Source: Pseudomonadota bacterium (GTDB taxonomy: Bacteria > Pseudomonadota > Gammaproteobacteria > Xanthomonadales > Rhodanobacteraceae). Taken from it: a stretch of 6,796 bases of DNA. The notes under the pieces were generated by a model. That model was not told the DNA's origin and did no database searches. It saw only the letters and a program-made list of their open reading frames with translations. The stretch is taken from assembly GCA_023412995.1 (NCBI GenBank), contig JAEZQS010000331.1, forward strand, positions 1-6,796, written 5' to 3'. This document shows, in pieces, positions 1 to 6,796 of the stretch (positions within the stretch are counted from its first letter, which is position 1; each line of letters opens with the position of its first letter). The position numbers and the translations under genes were made by a program.

Positions 1-31
1 CTCTCGGACGCGGCCGCCTTACCTGCTGCGC

Positions 32-59
32 CGCACCGCCGGCGCCTGCCGGCGGTGCG
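32..59 (+). terminator. GC-rich hairpin terminator of an upstream plus-strand gene
   Basis: A perfect 12-bp stem (CGCACCGCCGGC at 32-43 pairing with GCCGGCGGTGCG at 48-59) closes a 4-nt loop and is followed by CGTTTC, a short T run. The T run lies on the plus-strand side, so this most likely ends transcription of a plus-strand gene whose stop codon lies before base 1; no plus-frame stop occurs between base 1 and the hairpin. The T tract is short, as is usual at high GC. Confidence 0.75.
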
Positions 60-293
60 CGTTTCACCGCACGCATCCGGCGCAGGTCGCCGCCCGTGCC
101 CCTCCTGGCGCGCACCCTCTTCCTCTCCCGCGCCAGCAGCCAGTTCACGCGATATCGCCAGTGCGCCTTCGCGCTGCCCGATCGGCACTGAATTCCTTCG
201 TCCCCGCCACAGCCGCGCATTCATCGCACGGCAAGCCACGCACGCGCAGCGTCGACGTCGGTGCGATCGGCCACCGGCAACCGAGGCGAGACC
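60..293. other. Intergenic stretch without a recognisable gene
   Basis: This 234-nt stretch lies between the hairpin and the first small gene. An open frame runs through it into the flavoprotein gene, but its translation is rich in Arg, Pro, Ala and Ser with no family resemblance, as expected for chance open frames at this GC content. It should contain the promoter of the downstream two-gene unit, but I could not pick out a convincing -35/-10 pair. Confidence 0.6.
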
Positions 294-482
294 ATGCGCA
301 ATCCCCGCAACAACCAGCAACCGCCCGGCGCGCAGCCCGCGCGCGAAAGCGGCCGCCGCCGCACACAGGGCGAGAACGCGCAGTGCAACGGCAGCACCGG
401 CGTGGAGCAGCCCGACTACGAGCAGCGCAGCGAAGGCGAATCGGGCGACGTGCACGAGGAAAATGACCGCACCACGCACTGA
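294..482 (+). CDS. Small hydrophilic hypothetical protein, 62 aa
   Basis: I do not recognise this protein. ATG at 294 follows a good ribosome binding site (GAGGCGAG, about 285-291). The 62-residue product is extremely polar: rich in Gln, Asn, Arg, Glu, Gly and Asp, basic in the first half and acidic towards the end, with one Cys near the middle. It has no signal peptide or membrane segment and is probably disordered. Its end overlaps the start of the flavoprotein gene by 20 nt, which suggests translational coupling and a shared transcript. The ribosome binding site, the overlap and a composition unlike the Arg/Ala/Pro-rich chance frames nearby argue that it is real. It could still be a leader ORF whose main role is to drive translation of the next gene. 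Confidence 0.55.
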   Translation: MRNPRNNQQPPGAQPARESGRRRTQGENAQCNGSTGVEQPDYEQRSEGESGDVHEENDRTTH

Positions 483-1395
483 CCGGCCACCTCCCGACTG
501 CATCGTCATCGGCGGCGGACCGGCGGGGCTGGTTGCGGCGACCTACCTTGCGCGGTTCCGTCGCCACGTACGCGTCTTCGACCACGGGCACAGTCGTGCC
601 CGCTACATCCCGGTCAGCCACAACTGCCCGGGATTTCCGTTCGGCGTGTCCGGCAACGACCTGCTCGATCGCCTGCGCGAGCAGGCCGTGCGCTATGGCG
701 CGCGGTTGATCGACGCGCGCGTCGAACGCATCGCGCGCGAAGGCGACGGCTTCCAGATCGAGGCGGGCGAGCACTCGTGCAGGGCGCCCACCGTGCTCAT
801 CGCGTGCGGCATCAGCGACCGCATGCCGGCACTGCGCGGACTGGAGCGCGCCATCGCCGCCGGTGTCGTCCGCCTGTGCGCCATCTGCGACGGCTACGAG
901 GCACGCGACGAGCGCATCGCGGTCTATGGCCCGCCGGACGCGGCGCTGCGCCATGCGGCGTTCCTGCGCACGTTTTCGCGCACCGTCACCGCGATCGCGA
1001 GCGAGCCCGGCGAAGCCGGCGCGGATGCATTGCGTGAAGCGGCTGTCCTGGGCGTGCGCTGCCTGCCCGTTCCGGTGCGCATCGACCTTCCCGGCGCGGG
1101 CAACACCGACCGGGATGCCTGCCGCGTGGCCTGGGATGGCCGCGAGGAAGCCTTCGACACCCTCTACCCCGTGCTGGGCGCCGAACCCAAGGCCGCCGCC
1201 TTTGCCGCCTCCCTTGCCCTGCGCACTGACGCGGACGGCGAGATCCTGGTCGATGCACACATGCAGACCTCGGTGGAGAACCTCTATGCCGCCGGCGACG
1301 TGGTCAGCGACCTCAACCAGATCAGCGTGGCTGTCGGCCACGCCGCGATCGCCGCCACCGCCATCCACAACCGGTTGCCCCGCAACGCCCTGTAG
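463..1395 (+). CDS. Thioredoxin-reductase-like FAD-dependent oxidoreductase, 310 aa
   Basis: This is a flavoprotein of the thioredoxin reductase (TrxB-like) class, presumably cytoplasmic, that would move electrons between a dithiol/disulfide centre and FAD. Near the N-terminus the dinucleotide-binding motif GGGPAG (17-22) binds the FAD ADP moiety, followed by the family NCPGFPFGVSG segment (54-64). A redox pair CAIC (Cys139, Cys142) with DG after it matches the CATC-DG site of TrxB. The C-terminal AAGDV (276-280) and following NQISVAVGHAAIAA segment match the second FAD motif. The length is close to the roughly 310-320 aa usual for the family. The expected NADPH site is weak: GxGxxA reads GPPDAA (156-161) and no HRRxxxR motif follows. 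The start at 463 has GAGGA at 456-460 and puts the FAD motif at the usual place; an open extension to base 55 is low-complexity and rejected. The overlap with the upstream 62-aa gene suggests coupling. The substrate is unknown. Confidence 0.88.
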   Translation: MTAPRTDRPPPDCIVIGGGPAGLVAATYLARFRRHVRVFDHGHSRARYIPVSHNCPGFPFGVSGNDLLDRLREQAVRYGARLIDARVERIAREGDGFQIEAGEHSCRAPTVLIACGISDRMPALRGLERAIAAGVVRLCAICDGYEARDERIAVYGPPDAALRHAAFLRTFSRTVTAIASEPGEAGADALREAAVLGVRCLPVPVRIDLPGAGNTDRDACRVAWDGREEAFDTLYPVLGAEPKAAAFAASLALRTDADGEILVDAHMQTSVENLYAAGDVVSDLNQISVAVGHAAIAATAIHNRLPRNAL

Positions 1396-1492
1396 GAGCG
1401 CTGCAAGCGCGACCACGGGATGGCCGGTCGCGTCGCTACTTGGTGCGTTCGTCGCACGCGGAGATTCGCGGCCGCGGCGGCGCCGCTCCTAC
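1392..1492. repeat. REP-like palindromic element, copy 1
   Basis: The ends are a perfect 9-bp inverted repeat, GTAGGAGCG (1392-1400) and CGCTCCTAC (1484-1492), with further GC-rich complementarity inside. Elements with these ends are, from memory, common between genes in Xanthomonadaceae. The element starts inside the flavoprotein gene: its GTAG supplies the TAG stop (1393-1395). Lying between convergent genes, it could also act as a bidirectional terminator or mRNA 3'-end stabiliser. Confidence 0.8.
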
Positions 1493-1509
1493 GAAACGCT
1501 CGTGCCGTC

Positions 1510-1610
1510 GTAGGCGCGGCAAGCGCGACCGCGGGGTGGCCGGTCGCTACGCCAATACGATGCGTTCGTCGCACGCGTGGTATCGCGGTCGCGGCTGCGC
1601 CGCTCCTCGA
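1510..1610. repeat. REP-like palindromic element, copy 2
   Basis: This is a second copy about 117 nt after the first and in the same orientation. The two share GCAAGCGCGACC near the left end, a 17-nt identical block TGCGTTCGTCGCACGCG (1444-1460 and 1561-1577), and GCCGCTCCT at the right end. Its outer ends have diverged (GTAGGCGCG and CGCTCCTCG), but an internal perfect 10-bp pair, CGCGACCGCG (1524-1533) with CGCGGTCGCG (1584-1593), can still form a long hairpin 24 nt from the stop codon of the convergent gene. Confidence 0.78.
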
Positions 1611-1634
1611 CAGCACGGGCGCGGCGGGTGCGTC

Positions 1635-3122
1635 CTACTCCTCGAAACCGCTCGCGAACACCCCGTCGCGCACGAGGCGCGTCAGCGTGTGATAGGCGTC
1701 GGGGATCGGGAAGACGAACTCCCACAGGGCGAAGCCGCCCACCAGGACGCGGTCGCGCGAATCGCCCAGCATCGAGACCGGGCGGCCCTGCGCCGGGAAA
1801 TCGCCGGCAACCGGGTATTCGATCGAAACGGTGGCGGTCGGGCCACTGCCGTCGGGCTCGAACTGCACCATCGACTGCTGGATCGCCGGCGAGTACTCAT
1901 TGGGCAACAGGCCGCTCGACGCCATGGCGACGACGATGTCGCCATCGGGGCGCACCACCATCGCCTGCACTTCGGTGTTGATGCCCACGTTGGCGCGGAT
2001 CATGCCGCCGATACCGAAGGTGGCCGTCGGCGTGCCGTCGGGTTCGACCGAGGCGAGCAGGACGTTGGTGATCGAGTTGAAGAACTCGTCGTCGTAGTTG
2101 CCGTTGCCCGCCAGCAGGATGCGGCCGTCGTCGAACACATGGATCGCGCGCACGTCCAGGTGGTCGAAGTGGACGCCGTCGCTGGTGGAAAACCAGGTGT
2201 AGCCGCCGTCGCCGAAGCTCGTGTCCAGGGCGCCGGTGGCGGGGTCGACCGACAGCACGAAGGCATCGCTGCCGGAGTTGTCGTTGTCCTGGGCAGCGCC
2301 GCCGACCAGCAGGTTGCCGTTGGCCGCGAAGGCGGCGGCGTTGGCGAAGTCGAACGCGGCCGGCACGATGTCCGGATCGAACACCGAGGTGCCCGGGAAC
2401 GGACCGCTGCCGTCGCCGAAGGCCGTGTCCAGCGCACCGGTCGCCGCGTCGATCTTGGCGACGGCGATCGCGCTGGAGCTGCCGAAGCCGCCACCCGGAT
2501 CGGTGTTGCCGACGATGTAGAGCGCGCCGTCGCGATGCAGCAGGTGCGAGGCCTCGCTGCTGTGGTCCTCGTCGTTGATCGGCAGCGTGACGGTGCCGCC
2601 CTCCCCGAAACCAGCACACGGCGTGGCGTCCAGGTTGGCGCAACCGACGGCCACGATGCCGCGGAACCCGACGATGTGCAGGCCGGCGAAATAGAAGCGG
2701 TCGCCGACGAGGATCGCGTCGCGGATATAGCTGACGTCGGTCGGCCCGGTCGTCTTGCCATCGACGCCGTAGGCCATGTCCGGGTGGCCATCGGCATCGA
2801 ACCTCGCGACGGCAAGGCGATCGGCCGTTTCGCTCCGGCGATGGAAGCCGACCAGCCAGTAGCCGCCGTCCGCGGCGGCAAGCACCCGCACCGCCTCGTC
2901 CTGGATGCCCTCGTCGTCGTTGTAATCGGCGGTCGCGAAGCCGTCGATCCCGAAGCCGGTGTCGACCGACAGGTCGGTCCCGATCGAAATGCCGACGGCG
3001 CCCTGCGGCGCGGGTGCCACGGCGGCCTGCGCCGGCGCGCAGGCAAGGGAGGCGATGCAGGAAACCAGTGCCACGGACATCGCCCGCAGCAGGGGCGATG
3101 CGGAAATCGGGTTGGTGCGCAT
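1635..3122 (-). CDS. Secreted delta-60-repeat protein, probable beta-propeller, 495 aa
   Basis: This is an exported protein of unknown function. The N-terminus has Arg residues, a hydrophobic core and AQA|A, giving a probable Sec signal peptide cleaved after residue 33; a nearby LAC (26-28) is a poor lipobox. The mature part is built from units of about 54-68 residues starting with [LVP]D-x-x-[FY]G-x-x-G and ending in a strand such as GRILLAG or GNLLVGG, as in delta-60 repeat proteins. The aromatic-Gly pairs are at 57, 118, 172, 235, 303 and 369, and a degenerate seventh unit is near 436. The only mature cysteines, C161 and C169, could form a disulfide. The protein ends in GVFASGFEE. The chosen ATG (3122) places the signal peptide at the N-terminus and has AAGGG about 10 nt upstream; starting at 3212 would bury it behind 30 residues. 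It is a single gene with its own apparent promoter. Confidence 0.88.
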   Translation of the reverse strand: MRTNPISASPLLRAMSVALVSCIASLACAPAQAAVAPAPQGAVGISIGTDLSVDTGFGIDGFATADYNDDEGIQDEAVRVLAAADGGYWLVGFHRRSETADRLAVARFDADGHPDMAYGVDGKTTGPTDVSYIRDAILVGDRFYFAGLHIVGFRGIVAVGCANLDATPCAGFGEGGTVTLPINDEDHSSEASHLLHRDGALYIVGNTDPGGGFGSSSAIAVAKIDAATGALDTAFGDGSGPFPGTSVFDPDIVPAAFDFANAAAFAANGNLLVGGAAQDNDNSGSDAFVLSVDPATGALDTSFGDGGYTWFSTSDGVHFDHLDVRAIHVFDDGRILLAGNGNYDDEFFNSITNVLLASVEPDGTPTATFGIGGMIRANVGINTEVQAMVVRPDGDIVVAMASSGLLPNEYSPAIQQSMVQFEPDGSGPTATVSIEYPVAGDFPAQGRPVSMLGDSRDRVLVGGFALWEFVFPIPDAYHTLTRLVRDGVFASGFEE

Positions 3123-3168
3123 GATGGAGCTGCCCTTCGGAAGTGGTTCGCCGCTGGCGGGAACCCAG

Positions 3169-3174
3169 ATTGTA
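3169..3174 (-). promoter_or_regulatory. -10 box of the delta-60 protein gene
   Basis: Read on the minus strand this is TACAAT, one mismatch from the sigma-70 consensus TATAAT. It lies about 47 nt before the ATG, predicting a start site near 3162 and a leader of about 40 nt. No good -35 hexamer is found at 17-nt spacing (the sequence there is near CATCCC), so the promoter probably needs an activator. Confidence 0.5.
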
Positions 3175-3202
3175 CGCATCGCCTGCACGCCGGGATGGCC
3201 GC

Positions 3203-3220
3203 TTTCCGCCATGGCGGAAA
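3203..3220. promoter_or_regulatory. 18-bp perfect palindrome, candidate operator
   Basis: TTTCCGCCATGGCGGAAA is a perfect inverted repeat. Its near edge is about 41 nt and its far edge about 58 nt upstream of the start site predicted from the TACAAT box, a typical position for an activator helping a promoter with a poor -35. It has no T tract after it and no loop, so it does not look like a terminator. The regulator that would bind it is unknown. Confidence 0.5.
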
Positions 3221-3374
3221 CTCGTCACACCGCCCCGCCCGTCGGCGAAAAGCCAGGTCCGGACACCGGGCACACCGGGCCCACCGGGGCAGCAGAAGAA
3301 GGCAGGGGATCGCAGACCTGCACCACCCACCCCCGCACCCTGCAGAGCCCACTCCCGGCTCCGCTTTTCCTCTG

Positions 3375-3513
3375 CCGGTGTTTCGATCTTGCCGGCCTTC
3401 TTCGTGTTCTTCGTGGTTCAATCTTTCGATCGGCCGGTCGCGGCTGAAGACGGCTCCTGCCGGATGCGCCGCCCTTGGCCCTTGCACCGTGAGCCTTTGC
3501 CTTCCCTGTGCGC
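3375..3513. repeat. 'NHEEHEE'-type intergenic direct repeat, unit A
   Basis: This is the first of two head-to-tail units. A 40-nt core (3401-3440) is identical to 3541-3580 in unit B. Read on the minus strand the core contains the ACCACGAAGAACACGAAG motif that translates as NHEEHEE, an intergenic repeat type seen in many bacterial genomes. Unit A carries a 21-nt segment (about 3481-3501) that unit B lacks. It is probably non-coding. Confidence 0.75.
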
Positions 3514-3632
3514 CCGGTGTTTCGATCTTTCCGGCCTTCCTTCGTGTTCTTCGTGGTTCAATCTTTCGATCGGCCGGTCGCTGCTGAAGCCGGCTCCTGC
3601 AGGATGCGCGGCCCTTGGCCTTCCCTGTGCGC
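3514..3632. repeat. 'NHEEHEE'-type intergenic direct repeat, unit B
   Basis: This second unit starts with the same CCGGTGTTTCGATCTT and has the same 40-nt core. It contains GCTGAAGCCGGCTCCTGC, resembling the REP arms found in this bacterial group, and the perfect palindrome TCCTGCAGGA where unit A has one change. A truncated third start (CGGGTGCTTCAATCTTGCCG, from 3633) follows, so the array once may have been longer. Confidence 0.75.
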
Positions 3633-3686
3633 CGGGTGCTTCAATCTTGCCGCTTTGGCTCTTTCCCGCGTGCCTGCGATGCGGCT

Positions 3687-4691
3687 TCAGCGCCGCTTGC
3701 GCGAGGGCCGCGCAGCCGTCGTGCGCAGCGCGGCCTGCCAGCCCGCCTGGAAGCGCGTGCGCGCTCCCAGCCCGCGCGAGATCTCGACGATGCGGCGCTC
3801 GAGCGTGCGCGCCGAGATGCCCAGTTCTTCCGCGATGGACTTGTCGTTCATGCCCGCCGCCAGCAGCGCCACCAGGCGGTCGGCGTCGACCGGGTGGCGG
3901 CTGCGATCGGACAGGTCCATCTCGACCGCGGCCGTGCCGAAGGGCGTGGCGCGTTCCCACAGGATGCCGAACAGCTCGCACAGCGAATCCAGCAGGAGCG
4001 ACGGTCGCAACACGAGGGCGATGTCGCGTGTCTGTTCGAGCGTCAGCGGGATGAGCGCGGTGCGGCGGTCGGCGATCACCAGCTTCATCGGCAGGCGCGC
4101 GAGCAGGCGGATCTCCTCGCCGTCCTCGACGTCCTTGCGCAGCAGTTCGACCTTGCCCGGGACCTCGAGCACTGCGGCATCGATGATGTTGCGCAGCGCG
4201 ACGCCACGCGCCATCGCCTGCTTCTGCACCGAGAAGTAGTGGAAGGTGGGGCTGATGACGTAGGGCGGGCGCTCCAGGCACAGCACCTCCCGCTGCGCCG
4301 AGCGGTGCAGGTGCTGGAACATCTGCGAGATCGCCTCGCGGCCCGTGATGATCTCGACCGGCTGCTCCTCGAATGGCGTGCGCTGCACCCTCGACTGCCA
4401 GCGCGCGGCAATCGCGCGCGCGTTCTGCAGCTCTTCCTGCTTGCGCGTGGTGAGGAGTTCCAGCGCCACCTCGGGCGGCATCGGCAGGTAGCGCGGGATC
4501 CGCTCGGGCAGGCGGTTGGCCATGCCCTTGGCTTCGAGCGACTTGAGCGCGCGCGCGGCACGGCGCCCGGTCCAGCCGGTGCCGCGCCCCACTTCGGCCG
4601 CCGTGCTGCCCGGATGGGCCAGCAGGAACTCGTAGGCTTCCTGTTCCTCGGCCGAGACGCCGAGCGGCAGCAGCGGGGAGGAATCCTTCAC
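3687..4691 (-). CDS. TrmB-like / LuxR-type HTH transcriptional regulator, 334 aa
   Basis: This is a cytoplasmic DNA-binding regulator with a recognisable helix-turn-helix at each end. Residues 8-70 form a TrmB-like winged helix (LLPLGVSAEEQEAYEFLL, then a recognition region rich in Arg). A helical linker with coiled-coil character follows (78-103). The central part (about 110-250) begins VEIITGREAISQMFQ and resembles the phospholipase-D-like or effector domain of TrmB-type regulators, but no catalytic HKD motif is visible. A LuxR/GerE-type HTH occupies 265-325 (LLAAGMNDKSIAEELGISARTLERR), and the tail is basic (RPSRKRR). The ligand and targets are unknown. I chose the GTG at 4691. A TTG at 4763 would add 24 Arg-rich residues unlike the family and would put a strong hairpin inside the gene; GTG, however, lacks a clear ribosome binding site. 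It lies 91 nt downstream of rpoD on the same strand, so read-through transcription is possible. Confidence 0.82.
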   Translation of the reverse strand: MKDSSPLLPLGVSAEEQEAYEFLLAHPGSTAAEVGRGTGWTGRRAARALKSLEAKGMANRLPERIPRYLPMPPEVALELLTTRKQEELQNARAIAARWQSRVQRTPFEEQPVEIITGREAISQMFQHLHRSAQREVLCLERPPYVISPTFHYFSVQKQAMARGVALRNIIDAAVLEVPGKVELLRKDVEDGEEIRLLARLPMKLVIADRRTALIPLTLEQTRDIALVLRPSLLLDSLCELFGILWERATPFGTAAVEMDLSDRSRHPVDADRLVALLAAGMNDKSIAEELGISARTLERRIVEISRGLGARTRFQAGWQAALRTTAARPSRKRR

Positions 4692-4731
4692 GGGGTGCAG
4701 CGGGGTGATCCGGCGGTGCTGCCCGCTGCGG

Positions 4732-4755
4732 CGACGGCTGCCGCTGCAGCCGTCG
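4732..4755 (-). terminator. Hairpin after rpoD, possible terminator or attenuator
   Basis: A perfect 10-bp stem (CGACGGCTGC at 4732-4741, GCAGCCGTCG at 4746-4755) with a 4-nt loop lies 28 nt past the rpoD stop. No T tract follows on the minus strand, so it may be an inefficient terminator, an attenuator letting some transcripts run into the regulator gene, or a 3'-end stabiliser. Confidence 0.5.
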
Positions 4756-4782
4756 TCGCGCAACGCAGGACGAAAGCCCCCG

Positions 4783-6636
<1,854 letters not shown>

Positions 6637-6669
6637 GTGGGTTCCGGTGCTGATGCGGCAAAAGGAAAA

Positions 6670-6675
6670 AGTATA
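6670..6675 (-). promoter_or_regulatory. -10 box upstream of rpoD
   Basis: The minus strand reads TATACT, 5 of 6 matches to TATAAT, followed by a T-rich run. It predicts a start near 6663 and a leader of about 27 nt. A TTGACG (6683-6688) lies only 7 nt upstream, too close for a -35; the hexamer at 17-nt spacing (CGACCT) is poor. rpoD genes often have several promoters, and others may lie outside the window. Confidence 0.4.
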
Positions 6676-6749
6676 GGAGGCCCGTCAAGGGCAGGTCGTC
6701 GCAGGCGCATCCGCCCGCCCGCGAGGTCGTCGCCGATGCCGAAGGACGC

Positions 6750-6796
6750 ATGAACCGCTCGCTGGCCGATACGGGTGGCGGCCTGCTGCTGGTGTC
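6750..6796 (+). CDS. Start of a possible divergent gene, cut by the window end
   Basis: ATG at 6750 is preceded by GAAGGA at 6741-6746, a good ribosome binding site with 3-nt spacing to the start. The visible residues MNRSLADTGGGLLLV are too few to identify. The frame is divergent from rpoD with about 113 nt between the two starts, enough for back-to-back promoters. The frame is open upstream too (from 6654), so the start is inferred only from the ribosome binding site. Confidence 0.4.
   Translation, partial: MNRSLADTGGGLLLV

Larger units (their letters stand above)
3123..3374. other. Intergenic region upstream of the delta-60 protein gene
   Basis: Apart from the -10 box and palindrome, this region holds a short run of imperfect ACCGGGC-type repeats (about 3263-3295) and no credible gene. 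Frames open here in either direction give low-complexity products. Confidence 0.5.

Noticed and set aside
55..462. N-terminal extension of the flavoprotein to base 55
   Set aside because: The extra 136 residues are low-complexity and precede the normal FAD-domain start; a ribosome binding site supports ATG 463 instead.
145..1416. A 423-codon minus-strand open frame opposite the flavoprotein
   Set aside because: No recognisable motifs; the opposite strand carries FAD and CxxC motifs in the correct order.
3036..3050. Lipobox making the delta-60 protein a lipoprotein
   Set aside because: The residues before Cys28 are S-L-A, with Ser where Leu/Val/Ile is expected; the AQA|A signal peptidase I site fits better.
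3263..3295. Collagen-like GPxG run on the minus strand
   Set aside because: It comes from a short imperfect ACCGGGC repeat in a frame with no start or gene context.
1440..3587. A 715-codon plus-strand open frame opposite the delta-60 protein gene
   Set aside because: Its product is Arg/His/Val/Asp-rich without domains and is the antisense of a gene with a signal peptide and clear repeats; it is a high-GC shadow.
3375..3655. Possible CRISPR array
   Set aside because: There are only two long units plus a fragment, unit length near 120-140 nt, no regular short repeats with unique spacers, and no cas genes.
6683..6688. TTGACG as the -35 of the rpoD promoter
   Set aside because: It lies only 7 nt from the TATACT box, too close for sigma-70 spacing, and no good -10 lies 16-18 nt after it.

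Overview
The window is high-GC bacterial DNA, most likely from a Xanthomonadaceae/Lysobacteraceae-type gammaproteobacterium (Lysobacter or Luteimonas relatives would fit). Three things point there: the RpoD sequence is of the proteobacterial primary-sigma type, the intergenic repeats have GTAGGAGCG...CGCTCCTAC ends, and an exported protein ends in a GVFASGFE-type tail, which I recall from exported proteins of this family. The assignment is by recall and was not checked against a database.

Layout, left to right. Bases 1-293 hold a strong GC-rich hairpin terminator (32-59) for a plus-strand gene that ended before the window, then about 230 nt in which I see nothing convincing. A two-gene plus-strand unit follows: a 62-aa very hydrophilic protein (294-482) that overlaps by 20 nt a 310-aa thioredoxin-reductase-like flavoprotein (463-1395). 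The flavoprotein keeps the FAD motifs and a CAIC redox motif but has an eroded NADPH site. Its stop codon lies inside the first of two tandem REP-like palindromic elements (1392-1610), which separate it from a convergent minus-strand gene. That gene (1635-3122) encodes a secreted 495-aa delta-60-repeat protein, probably a beta-propeller, with its own -10 box and an 18-bp perfect palindrome just upstream.

Further right is a repeat-rich intergenic region (3375 to about 3655, 'NHEEHEE'-type direct repeats). It is followed by a minus-strand three-part regulator (TrmB-like winged helix, central sensor-like domain, LuxR-type HTH; 3687-4691). This lies directly downstream of the housekeeping sigma factor gene rpoD (4783-6636, minus), from which it is separated by a 10-bp-stem hairpin. 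A possible divergent plus-strand gene begins at 6750 and runs off the window.

The genes do not form one obvious pathway. rpoD is core transcription machinery, the regulator may be partly co-transcribed with it, and the other genes look like separate accessory units spaced by repeats. I found no CRISPR array, transposase, tRNA or rRNA. I did not find a clear novel multi-gene system; the best leads are the flavoprotein with its small overlapping partner, the palindrome-controlled propeller protein, and the regulator next to rpoD.
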